DNA of 11,611 bases from contig JBFIBB010000092.1 of NCBI GenBank assembly GCA_041582695.1, forward strand, positions 1 to 11,611, written 5' to 3'. The DNA is from JAWKWH01 sp041582695. GTDB lineage: Bacteria > Pseudomonadota > Alphaproteobacteria > Rhizobiales > Rhizobiaceae. Made by a program: the position numbers and the translations under genes. Below are positions 1 through 6,830 of the stretch, piece after piece; position 1 is the first letter of the stretch; every line of letters begins with the position of its first letter. The notes below the pieces were generated by a model. It ran no database searches and had not been told where the DNA came from. It saw only the letters and a list, made by a program, of their open reading frames with translations.

Positions 1-1350
1 CAGCATCGCGGCCAGGAGGCTGCCGGCATCGTTTCGTTCGACGGCAGCCAGTTTCACGTCGAGCGCCAGATCGGCCTGATCGGCGACACCTTCACCAAAC
101 AATCCGTTATCGACCGGCTGAACGGCAATCGCGCGATCGGCCACACCCGCTATTCGACCACCGGCGGCGCGGGGCTTCGCAACGTGCAGCCGCTGTTTGC
201 CGAACTCGCCGATGGCGGCTTCGCGGTGGCGCACAACGGCAACATCACAAATGCGATGACCGTGCAGCGCGCCTTGCAGAAACAGGGTGCGATATTCTCT
301 TCGACTTCCGACACGGAAACGATCCTGCACCTGGTCGCGACCAGCCGGGAACCGAATTTCGTCGCCCGGTTCATCGACGCAATCGGCCAGCTCGAAGGCG
401 CGTATTCGCTCGTTGCGCTGTCGTCGAAGAAGATGATCGGATGCCGCGATCCGCTGGGCATCCGCCCGCTGGTGCTGGGCGATCTCGACGGGGCGTGGAT
501 CCTTGCGTCGGAAACTTGCGCGCTCGACATCATCGGCGCGCGTTTCGTGCGCGACATCAAGCCGGGCGAACTGCTCGTGGTGTCCGAAAAGGGGCTGGAG
601 TCGCATTTTCCGTTCGAGGAGCAGCGCTCGCGGTTCTGCATCTTCGAATACGTCTATTTCTCCCGGCCCGACACTTCCGCCGAGGGGCGGAACGTCTACG
701 GCGTGCGCAAGCAGATCGGGCTGGAACTTGCGCGCGAAGCGCCTGTGGAAGCCGATGTCGTGGTGCCGGTGCCCGATTCCGGCACGCCGGCGGCCATCGG
801 GTTTGCCGAGGGTACCGGACTGCCGTTCGAACTCGGCATCATCCGCAATCACTATGTCGGGCGCACCTTCATCCAGCCGACCGATTCCATCCGCCATATG
901 GGCGTCAAGCTCAAGCACAACGCCAATCGGCAGATCATCGAGGGCAAGCGGGTCGTTCTGGTGGACGATTCCATCGTTCGCGGGACCACGAGCCAGAAGA
1001 TCGTGCAGATGGTGCGCGACGCCGGTGCCCGGGAAGTGCATATGCGCATAGCCTCCCCGCCAACGCGGGCCTCGTGCTTCTACGGGGTGGACACGCCAAA
1101 ACGCTCCAAACTGCTGGCTTCGCGGATGTCGGTGGAAGAAATGGCGGATTTCATCCGCGTCGATTCGCTGGGCTTCCTGTCGATCGACGGGTTGTACCGC
1201 GCGGTCGGCGAAAGCCAGCGCAACAATGAGACGCCGCAGTATTGCGATGCCTGCTTCACCGGCGAATACCCGACACGGCTCGCCGATCATGACAGCACCG
1301 ACAATGTGCGCACCTTGTCGCTGCTGGCATCGGGCGGCGGCCGCGAATGA
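1..1350 (+). CDS. purF: Amidophosphoribosyltransferase PurF (5' end missing)
   Basis: PurF catalyses the first committed step of purine synthesis, making 5-phosphoribosylamine from PRPP and glutamine in the cytoplasm. The frame is already open at base 1, so the N-terminal nucleophile Cys and roughly the first 25-35 residues lie outside the window; 449 residues are visible. The glutaminase half shows GHTRYSTTG (visible residues 47-55) and HNGNI. The PRPP-binding loop is VVLVDDSIVRGTT (318-330). Cysteines at visible residues 213, 359, 415 and 418 (in FCIFEYVYF, SCFYG and YCDACFTGEYP) have spacings of 146, 56 and 3. This closely matches the four [4Fe-4S] ligands I recall for Bacillus subtilis PurF (236, 382, 437, 440), so this is the iron-sulfur type rather than the Escherichia coli type. 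The gene ends in TGA, overlapping the next gene by 4 bases. Confidence 0.97.
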   Translation, partial: QHRGQEAAGIVSFDGSQFHVERQIGLIGDTFTKQSVIDRLNGNRAIGHTRYSTTGGAGLRNVQPLFAELADGGFAVAHNGNITNAMTVQRALQKQGAIFSSTSDTETILHLVATSREPNFVARFIDAIGQLEGAYSLVALSSKKMIGCRDPLGIRPLVLGDLDGAWILASETCALDIIGARFVRDIKPGELLVVSEKGLESHFPFEEQRSRFCIFEYVYFSRPDTSAEGRNVYGVRKQIGLELAREAPVEADVVVPVPDSGTPAAIGFAEGTGLPFELGIIRNHYVGRTFIQPTDSIRHMGVKLKHNANRQIIEGKRVVLVDDSIVRGTTSQKIVQMVRDAGAREVHMRIASPPTRASCFYGVDTPKRSKLLASRMSVEEMADFIRVDSLGFLSIDGLYRAVGESQRNNETPQYCDACFTGEYPTRLADHDSTDNVRTLSLLASGGGRE

Positions 1351-2093
1351 ATGGCAATGAGGCCCTGAAGGGCCGGATAGCGCTCGTTACCGGTGCGTCG
1401 CGCGGCATCGGTTATCATCTGGCAAAGCAGCTTGGCGAGGCCGGCGCACATGTCATCGCGGTGGCTCGAACCGTTGGCGGTCTCGAGGAACTGGACGACG
1501 AGATCAAGGCGGCCGGCGGCGAAGCGACGCTGGTGCCGCTCGACCTGACGGACATGGCCGGCATCGACCGGCTCGGCGGCGCCATCCACGAACGCTGGGG
1601 CAAGCTCGACATTCTTTTCGCCAATGCCGCGGTGCTCGGCACGATCTCGCCGGTCGGGCATGTGGAAGCAAAGGTGTTTGAGAAGGTCATTGCCGTCAAC
1701 GTGACGTCGACCTGGCGGCTGATCCGCTCGACCGAACCGTTGCTGAAACTTTCCGACGCAGGCCGCGCCATCCTGATGTCATCGGGCGCCGCCCACAGAT
1801 GCCGGCCTTTCTGGGGTCCCTACTCCGCCTCGAAGGCGGCGGTAGAGGCGCTGGCCCGCACCTGGGCGGCGGAGAACGAAAACAGCCCGCTCCGGGTCAA
1901 CAGCGTCGACCCGGGTGCGACGCGAACGGCGATGCGCGCTCTGGCAATGCCCGGCGAAGACCCGGAAACAGTGCCGCATCCCTCGGAGATTGCCGCGAAA
2001 ATCCTGCCGCTCGCCCTGCCCTCGCTCACCGAGACCGGCAAGCTGTTCGATGTGCGGACCGGGCGGTTTCTCGACTACAATCTGCCGGCTTAG
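1347..2093 (+). CDS. Short-chain dehydrogenase/reductase (SDR) family oxidoreductase
   Basis: A 248-residue classical SDR, the normal family length, with the whole Rossmann fold present. The cofactor motif is TGASRGIG (15-22). Arg19, and Arg41 after the second strand, hint at NADP(H) rather than NAD(H). The usual NNAG motif appears as NAA (93-95), the catalytic Ser is about residue 146, and the active-site pair is Tyr159-x3-Lys163 (YSASK). The PG motif after the sixth strand is DPGATRT (188-194). The start ATG overlaps the purF stop as ATGA, so translation is probably coupled and the two genes likely share one transcript. The substrate cannot be read from the sequence. The best-known look-alikes are YciK-type oxidoreductases of unclear role, and a direct purine role is not implied. 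It runs tail to tail into the next gene with a 12-base gap. Confidence 0.93.
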   Translation: MNGNEALKGRIALVTGASRGIGYHLAKQLGEAGAHVIAVARTVGGLEELDDEIKAAGGEATLVPLDLTDMAGIDRLGGAIHERWGKLDILFANAAVLGTISPVGHVEAKVFEKVIAVNVTSTWRLIRSTEPLLKLSDAGRAILMSSGAAHRCRPFWGPYSASKAAVEALARTWAAENENSPLRVNSVDPGATRTAMRALAMPGEDPETVPHPSEIAAKILPLALPSLTETGKLFDVRTGRFLDYNLPA

Positions 2094-2105
2094 GGATCTA
2101 CCCGC

Positions 2106-2585
2106 TCAATCCAGAGACATGCGTCTTATCGTATGGCGGCCGCATGCCTGGCGTTCGATACGGCCGGCAACGATGCGCTCGGCGCAGATGGTGAGTTCGC
2201 GGAAAGCGGCCCCTTCGAAGGGTACGATGACCGTCATCTCGGACGTTTCGCCAGCGCCCAGTGTGACGACTGACGGGAACGTTTCGGCAGCAACAGGGCT
2301 GAACCGGCCGTCATAGACGCCAAGGCGCATGTTACGGCTTGCTCGGCCGGGATTGGACAGGATCAAACGAAATCCCGCCTCGTCGGCAAAACTCACCGAT
2401 TCGGCGGCGAGCGGCGACAATCCGCTCGCAATATCATCGCTCACGCGGCCCGAAAACGTAACGCCGGTGCTCGCCGCCAGAGCTTCGCCTGTTGCCGCGC
2501 CGGCGATCAGCAACGCCGAAGCGGCCCATATTGCCGCCTTGAATCCGCGTCCACGCGCCCGGGTTCCCTGCCTTGTCACCGCCAT
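2106..2585 (-). CDS. Exported protein of unknown function with signal peptide
   Basis: A 159-residue protein I do not recognise. The N-terminus has a basic stretch (many Arg/Lys up to residue 16) followed by a hydrophobic core (AIWAASALLIAGAA). A likely signal peptidase I site lies after GEALA near residue 37, so the mature product of about 120 residues should be periplasmic or secreted. The mature part alternates short hydrophobic strands with turns, as in a small beta-sandwich, but I cannot assign a domain. It has two cysteines near the C-terminus (ICAER and QACGR), which could form a disulfide. The ATG at 2585 is the only in-frame ATG before the signal core. A modest Shine-Dalgarno (GCGGGA) lies ahead of it. 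The reading frame, signal sequence and clean tail-to-tail fit with the SDR gene support a real gene. The CtrA-like box at 2599-2615 sits 13 bases before the start. Confidence 0.75.
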   Translation of the reverse strand: MAVTRQGTRARGRGFKAAIWAASALLIAGAATGEALAASTGVTFSGRVSDDIASGLSPLAAESVSFADEAGFRLILSNPGRASRNMRLGVYDGRFSPVAAETFPSVVTLGAGETSEMTVIVPFEGAAFRELTICAERIVAGRIERQACGRHTIRRMSLD

Positions 2586-2598
2586 TCAAGTCCCGCCA

Positions 2599-2615
2599 TT
2601 AACCATTTGTTAACC
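2599..2615. promoter_or_regulatory. Candidate CtrA-binding box
   Basis: The sequence TTAACCATTTGTTAACC is an exact TTAA-N7-TTAA(C) match to the full CtrA consensus of alphaproteobacteria. It sits 13 bases upstream of the start of the exported-protein gene, and over 100 bases upstream of the candidate rightward promoter at 2722. If CtrA activated the leftward gene from a -35 position, transcription would begin inside the coding region. A site this close to the start therefore suggests repression, or regulation of another promoter. The match is by pattern only. Confidence 0.5.
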
Positions 2616-2721
2616 AATCAGATCGGGATGGACGCCGCAAGAACCATGCCGGTTTGTCCTGTGCCGTATCGGGACCAAGGCGGCCGCAGCAGTCCTGAAG
2701 TCAGTTTCCCAAGCTATCGAA

Positions 2722-2750
2722 TTGTTATCTAAGATTGAATTTTCTATAGA
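2722..2750 (+). promoter_or_regulatory. Sigma-70-like promoter for the Aas-like gene
   Basis: TTGTTA (2722-2727) and TATAGA (2745-2750) are separated by exactly 17 bases, within the only clearly AT-rich stretch of the gap. Transcription would begin near 2757, giving a 5' leader of about 165 bases before the ATG at 2924. Housekeeping promoters of alphaproteobacteria often match the consensus only partly, and this is a comparatively good match. Confidence 0.5.
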
Positions 2751-2910
2751 TACACTCAATACGTGTTGCTGGTTTTGTTTGTTGTCCTGCGCAACCGCAA
2801 TGGCCCGGGATTCCGATTTGCCGATTGACGTGACCGGCAAAGCCGCTACCCTCTTGCATCGAAAGGCGGTCGAGGAGAGCCGAACACGGCCAGGAGCCGC
2901 CGGAAATGCC

Positions 2911-2916
2911 GGGAGG
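2911..2916 (+). promoter_or_regulatory. Ribosome-binding site deciding the start of the Aas-like gene
   Basis: GGGAGG lies 7 bases before the ATG at 2924, which is ideal spacing. An in-frame ATG at 2906 would place this motif inside the coding sequence. That earlier ATG has its own weaker candidate, AGGAG at 2892-2896, 9 bases ahead. I prefer 2924; the difference is six residues. Confidence 0.65.
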
Positions 2917-2923
2917 AACAGGT

Positions 2924-5146
2924 ATGCTGACTGCCGTCATTGTCCTTGGCCTTATTGCAGCCGCGCTTCTTGGCGCTGCGCTGGTGCAGGTTGCCCGTCT
3001 TGATCTGACTGTCGCACAAGCGCTGCTTTACGCCCCGTTGAAGCTGATTTACCGGATCGCGGATGCGCCGATGCAGGCAGCGCGGCAAACCGAAATGCCG
3101 GTGATCTACGTGATCTCGCATCAGTCGTGGATGGAGCCGGCGCTCATGCTGGCGGCCCTGCCCGCCGACACGCTGCACATACTCGACGAGGATTCGGCTG
3201 CTTCGGCATGGCTGGAGCCATTCCGTTCATTGGCACCCACCATCGCGTTCAACGCGAAGCATGTGTTCGTCAGCAGGCGACTGGTGCGGCGGCTCAAGGG
3301 CGGCGGCCGGCTTGCGGTTTACATGCCGGGTGGCGTCGAGCCCGACCAGAGGGGCTTCCGCCTGTACCGCGCCGTTGCCCGCATAGCCGCGCAGTCGGAC
3401 GCCCGCATCGTGCCGATCGTCATCGGCGGTTCGAGCCAGTTGCCCTTCTCGCTGGTGCCACCGCAAAAGGCGCCGCGCAAACTGGTTCCAAAATTGCGGA
3501 TCAGCGCGCTTGAAGGCATTACCGTATCGCGGTTGATCGAGATCGCTGGCGCCAATCGCACAACCAGCGCGCTGGCTTTGTTTGACCGGTTGGCGGAAAC
3601 CCGTCTCGGCGCAAATAATCCGGACCACACGATTTTCGCGGCCATGCGCGAAGCCGCGACACGCTTCGGGCCGAACCGGATCGTGCTCGAGGACCCGATT
3701 TCGGGCACGATGACCTACCGGCGTTTGATGATCGCGGCGCGCGTGCTCGGGCGGCGCTTTGCGAAAATCGGCAATCCGGGATCGGCAATCGGGATTTTGC
3801 TGCCCAACGCCAATGGCGTCGTATCGGCCTTTGTCGGGTTGCAGTCGGCCGGCCGTGTGGCCGCAATGCTCAACTACACCTCCGGGCCGGCGGCGATCCG
3901 TTCGGCGCTGAAGACGGCCAGAATCGATACCGTCATTTCGTCGCGGGCGTTCATCGACAAGGCGGAGCTGCATTCGCTGGTCGGCGTCATCGAAGGCGCC
4001 GGAGCGAAATTTGTCTGGCTGGAGGATGTGCGCGAAGACGTCGGCACGCCTGAAAAACTAACGGCCTCGCTGACCTGGCGGTGGCCCGTCGTCAGGCGCA
4101 TGGCAATGGATCCGGCGATCATCCTGTTCACGTCCGGCACGGAAGGAACGCCGAAAGGCGTGGTGCTCAGCCACCGGAACATCGTCGTCAACGCGCTGCA
4201 GGCGGAAGCGCGGATCGATTTCTCGCCGGCCGACACTCTATTGAACGTCTTGCCCGTATTCCACTGTTTCGGCCTGACCGGCGGAACGCTGTTGCCACTG
4301 CTAACCGGTGTCCGGCTGTTTCTCTATCCTTCGCCCCTGCACTACAAGATCATCCCGAAGCTGGCGGCCAAGGTGCGCCCGACCATCATGGTCGGCACCG
4401 ACACGTTTCTGGCCAGCTATGCGCGCACGGCCGACGAGAACGATTTTTCGAGTCTTCGCCTGATCGTTGCCGGCGCCGAGCCGGTGAGAGAGGAAACGCG
4501 CCGCGTCTGGCGCGAGCGGTTCGGTGCGGAGATTCTCGAAGGGTTCGGCATGACCGAGGCGGCGCCCGTTGTAGCGGTCAATTCCGCGACCCATGGCCGC
4601 GACGGCACTGTCGGCCGGCTGCTGCCGGGCATGCGGATGCGCGTAGAGCCGGTCGAAGGTATCGAGGATGCCGGACGGCTCTGGCTCTCGGGTCCGAACG
4701 TGATGCTCGGCTACATGACGGCGGACAAACCCGGCGAGTTGCAGCGGCTCGAGGATGGCTGGCACGATTCGGGCGACATCGTCGCCGTCGACCGCGAGGG
4801 CTTTGTCGCCATCCGCGGCCGCGCAAAGCGTTTTGCCAAACTTGCCGGCGAAATGGTCTCTCTCGGCGCGGTGGAATTGCTCGCCCAGTCGCTCTGGCCG
4901 ACACACGAGCACGCGGCGCTGGCGCTGCCAGACAAGCGAAAGGGCGAAAAGATTGTCCTGCTGACCACCCATTCGAAACCCGACCGGCTGGCGCTGGCGA
5001 AACACGCGAAAGAATTCGGCACAAGCGAACTAGCCGTTCCAGCGGAACTCGTGCACATCGCCGAACTGCCCGTGCTGGGCTCGGGCAAGACCGACTATGT
5101 TTCGTTGCAGGAAATGCTGCCCGACCTCATCAGGACGGCTGCATGA
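2924..5146 (+). CDS. Aas-like fused PlsC-type acyltransferase and AMP-forming acyl-ACP/acyl-CoA synthetase
   Basis: A 740-residue protein (746 if started at 2906), close to the roughly 719 residues of Escherichia coli Aas, which re-acylates lyso-phosphatidylethanolamine using acyl-ACP made by its ligase half. An N-terminal membrane segment (residues 1-23) is followed by a PlsC-like domain (about 60-200). The ligase half (about 240-740) is complete. It has the P-loop LFTSGTEGTPKG (401-412), EGFGMTE (539-545), the ATP-ribose motif DSGD (615-618) followed by IRGRAKR, and the C-terminal catalytic Lys in GSGKTD (Lys722). The acyltransferase motifs are altered: block I is HQSWME (66-71) where HxxxxD is usual, block II is FVSRR, and block III is YMPGG where FPEG is usual. 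The acyl transfer half may therefore be impaired or have a different acceptor. It faces pssA across 19 bases, which supports a role in phospholipid turnover. A plain long-chain acyl-CoA ligase with a degenerate partner domain is the alternative. Confidence 0.85.
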   Translation: MLTAVIVLGLIAAALLGAALVQVARLDLTVAQALLYAPLKLIYRIADAPMQAARQTEMPVIYVISHQSWMEPALMLAALPADTLHILDEDSAASAWLEPFRSLAPTIAFNAKHVFVSRRLVRRLKGGGRLAVYMPGGVEPDQRGFRLYRAVARIAAQSDARIVPIVIGGSSQLPFSLVPPQKAPRKLVPKLRISALEGITVSRLIEIAGANRTTSALALFDRLAETRLGANNPDHTIFAAMREAATRFGPNRIVLEDPISGTMTYRRLMIAARVLGRRFAKIGNPGSAIGILLPNANGVVSAFVGLQSAGRVAAMLNYTSGPAAIRSALKTARIDTVISSRAFIDKAELHSLVGVIEGAGAKFVWLEDVREDVGTPEKLTASLTWRWPVVRRMAMDPAIILFTSGTEGTPKGVVLSHRNIVVNALQAEARIDFSPADTLLNVLPVFHCFGLTGGTLLPLLTGVRLFLYPSPLHYKIIPKLAAKVRPTIMVGTDTFLASYARTADENDFSSLRLIVAGAEPVREETRRVWRERFGAEILEGFGMTEAAPVVAVNSATHGRDGTVGRLLPGMRMRVEPVEGIEDAGRLWLSGPNVMLGYMTADKPGELQRLEDGWHDSGDIVAVDREGFVAIRGRAKRFAKLAGEMVSLGAVELLAQSLWPTHEHAALALPDKRKGEKIVLLTTHSKPDRLALAKHAKEFGTSELAVPAELVHIAELPVLGSGKTDYVSLQEMLPDLIRTAA

Positions 5147-5165
5147 AATGATTCACCGGAATTAT

Positions 5166-5993
5166 TCATTCCTTTGATTTTGTTTCGTTTTCCCGTTTTC
5201 GCTCCTGCTCCGTCCGCTTGCGGTAGCGGCGGGCGCTGACTGGCAGGAAGACAAGGTAGGCGATCGCGGTCACCGCCATGGTTTCCCAAACGAAGCTCGC
5301 CAGAAACAGCACATAGAGCGCGCCGAGCAGGAGCAGCGGCATGATCATGTCGCCACGCACGCGCTGGCCGGAGTTCTTTCCGGAGAACACGGGCACGCGG
5401 CTGACCAGCAGGAAAGCGATGAAAACGGTGAAGACCGCAGAACCGTAGACAACCGGCGTCGTCTTCTCCAGGCCAAGGAACCCGAGATAGATCGGCAGCA
5501 TGACGAGCACCGCGCCGGCGGGGGCCGGCACGCCGACGAAGTAATCCGACTGCCATCCGGCATTGCCAGGCGTTTCCGACATGACGTTGAAGCGCGCCAG
5601 ACGCATGCCGCAGGCGATGGCGAACAGCAGCGCCGCCATCCAGCCGAAGGCGCGGGCCTCATCGAGCAGGTACACGTAAAGAACCAAAGCCGGCGCCACG
5701 CCGAAGTTGACGATGTCGGCGAGGGAATCCATTTGCGCGCCAAAACGCGATGTCGCCTTGAGCATGCGGGCGACCCGGCCGTCGATGCCGTCGAGAAACG
5801 CGGCGATCAGGACCATCACCACGGCGTTTTCGAACCGGCCCTCGAAGGCGAGGCGGATGCCGGTCAAGCCGGCGCAGATGGCCAGCACGGTAATCAGGTT
5901 CGGCCATACCAGCCGGACGGGGATTTCGCGAAGTCGCGGACCGCGATGGGCATCCTTGCCATGAGGGTCGAAATCGGGGAACGGCGTTTCCAT
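5166..5993 (-). CDS. pssA: CDP-diacylglycerol-serine O-phosphatidyltransferase (phosphatidylserine synthase)
   Basis: This 275-residue integral membrane enzyme joins CDP-diacylglycerol and L-serine to give phosphatidylserine and CMP. The CDP-alcohol phosphatidyltransferase signature is complete: D71-G72-x2-A75-R76-x8-G85-x3-D89-x3-D93, with all metal-binding Asp residues present. Several hydrophobic helices span about residues 30-245, and the tail is strongly charged (RKRTEQERKR onward). I call PssA rather than PgsA from the genomic pairing with psd, the arrangement recalled from Sinorhizobium meliloti, and from the type II Pss-like length. The start lies 9 bases after the psd stop, and its Shine-Dalgarno (GAGGGG) overlaps the end of psd, so the two genes form an operon transcribed leftwards from upstream of psd. 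It ends tail to tail with the Aas-like gene, and no clear terminator is visible between them. Confidence 0.95.
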   Translation of the reverse strand: METPFPDFDPHGKDAHRGPRLREIPVRLVWPNLITVLAICAGLTGIRLAFEGRFENAVVMVLIAAFLDGIDGRVARMLKATSRFGAQMDSLADIVNFGVAPALVLYVYLLDEARAFGWMAALLFAIACGMRLARFNVMSETPGNAGWQSDYFVGVPAPAGAVLVMLPIYLGFLGLEKTTPVVYGSAVFTVFIAFLLVSRVPVFSGKNSGQRVRGDMIMPLLLLGALYVLFLASFVWETMAVTAIAYLVFLPVSARRYRKRTEQERKRENETKSKE

Positions 5994-6002
5994 CGCAGCC
6001 CC

Positions 6003-6701
6003 TCACCCGGCCCGGGCGTGGAGTTTGCCGGCCGGTTTGCCAAACACCGCAATAACGGTTTCGCCGGCGACCGATGTCTGACCGGCGGCGACACGAGCTT
6101 CCGCGCCTTTCGGCAGGTACACGTCGACGCGGGAGCCAAATCGTATAAGTCCGAAGCGTTCTCCGGCCTGTATCTCGGCATCTTCCGACGCAAAGCACAG
6201 TATGCGGCGGGCGACGAGGCCCGCAACCTGAACGGCCGCAACCTTGCCGTGAGGTCCGTCGATCACCAGGCCATTGCGTTCGTTTTCCGTGCTCGCCTTG
6301 TCGAGATCGGCGTTGAGAAACTGGCCGGGCTTGTAGGCGATGCGGCTGATGGTGCCGCGGATGGGCGCCCGGTTAACGTGGCAGGAAAAGACGTTCATGA
6401 ACACGGAGATGCGCAGCATCTCATCGGTGCCGAGGCCCAGTTCCGCGGGCGGCACAGCGGGGCCAACGGCCGAAACCTTGCCGTCGGCCGGGCTGATCAC
6501 CAGCGCGTCGTCGACCGGGGTTACGCGCTCGGGATCGCGGAAGAAATAGGCGCACCATGCCGTCGCGAGCATGCCGATCCAGAAGAGCGGCGTCCAGAGG
6601 AAGCCCAAAATGACGGAAACAACGAAAAATCCGGCTATAAAGGGATAGCCCGCCGGATGAACGGGGACCAGGGTGCTGCGAATGGTGTCGGCAAGGTTCA
6701 T
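6003..6701 (-). CDS. psd: Phosphatidylserine decarboxylase proenzyme
   Basis: Psd decarboxylates phosphatidylserine to phosphatidylethanolamine, the step after PssA. At 232 residues it is the short bacterial form. A hydrophobic segment (about 20-50) anchors it to the membrane. Recognisable motifs are SPADGKV (70-76, with Asp73) and FSCHVNRAP (105-113, with His108). The autocleavage site is RFGSRVD, where cleavage between Gly189 and Ser190 would turn Ser190 into the pyruvoyl group of a small alpha chain. The N-terminus MNLADTIRSTLVPVHPAGYPF resembles rhizobial Psd proteins as I recall them, supporting this start. The ribosome-binding site is weak (GGAG about 12 bases ahead). It is the first gene of the psd-pssA operon, with a candidate promoter and an inverted repeat just upstream. 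Confidence 0.96.
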   Translation of the reverse strand: MNLADTIRSTLVPVHPAGYPFIAGFFVVSVILGFLWTPLFWIGMLATAWCAYFFRDPERVTPVDDALVISPADGKVSAVGPAVPPAELGLGTDEMLRISVFMNVFSCHVNRAPIRGTISRIAYKPGQFLNADLDKASTENERNGLVIDGPHGKVAAVQVAGLVARRILCFASEDAEIQAGERFGLIRFGSRVDVYLPKGAEARVAAGQTSVAGETVIAVFGKPAGKLHARAG

Positions 6702-6719
6702 CGGTCCGGATTCGCTCCA

Positions 6720-6756
6720 CTTGTGTAACCGCTACTACACCGGAGCCATACACAAG
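6720..6756. repeat. Inverted repeat upstream of psd, possible operator
   Basis: CTTGTGTA (6720-6727) and TACACAAG (6749-6756) are perfect 8-base inverted arms separated by 21 bases. A further TACAC lies between them (6736-6740). The right arm overlaps the -10 element of the candidate psd promoter, and the left arm lies in the leader. It could be an operator for an unknown regulator or a leader stem-loop. Confidence 0.4.
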
Positions 6757-6773
6757 CCGGCGCGGAACGGCAA
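6745..6773 (-). promoter_or_regulatory. Candidate promoter of psd-pssA
   Basis: Read on the minus strand, TTGCCG (6773-6768) and TATGGC (6750-6745) are 17 bases apart, in the 129-base gap between the end of the exporter gene and psd. Transcription would begin about 38-40 bases before the psd ATG. The -10 match is moderate, so this is a plausible rather than a firm call. Confidence 0.4.
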
Positions 6774-6830
6774 ACGATGAATACCATGATATTTGGCGAA
6801 GTTACGGCCGTACGAACCGCGTCTCCCGCC

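Larger units (their letters stand above)
2616..2923. other. Intergenic region between the exported-protein gene and the Aas-like gene
   Basis: Together with the CtrA-like box, this forms a 338-base gap between divergent genes. It contains an AT-rich stretch around 2715-2760 with a good sigma-70-like promoter, then a leader of about 165 bases and a strong ribosome-binding site. Open frames here (for example one beginning at 2722 on the plus strand) have no recognisable protein features and run into the Aas-like gene in the wrong frame. I saw no convincing terminator, riboswitch or RNA gene. Confidence 0.6.

Noticed and set aside
2722..3003. A small plus-strand frame across the intergenic region before the Aas-like gene
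   Set aside because: It has no ribosome-binding site, its start falls on the candidate -35 element, and it runs out of frame into the Aas-like gene.
4081..5151. A 356-codon overlapping plus-strand frame inside the Aas-like gene
   Set aside because: It has Arg/Ala/Gly-rich composition typical of a shifted frame, while the main frame holds all the ligase motifs.
5147..5165. A possible bidirectional terminator between the Aas-like gene and pssA
   Set aside because: Only weak AT-rich pairings (such as ATTC with GAAT) are visible and there is no GC-rich stem.
5733..6728. A 331-codon plus-strand open frame opposite pssA and psd
   Set aside because: It crosses the pssA-psd junction in antisense and has no family motifs. 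The opposite strand is fully explained.
6803..6812. The palindrome TACGGCCGTA downstream of the exporter gene
   Set aside because: It is a short palindrome with no loop or T-tract, so it is not a terminator, and it is easily a chance occurrence.
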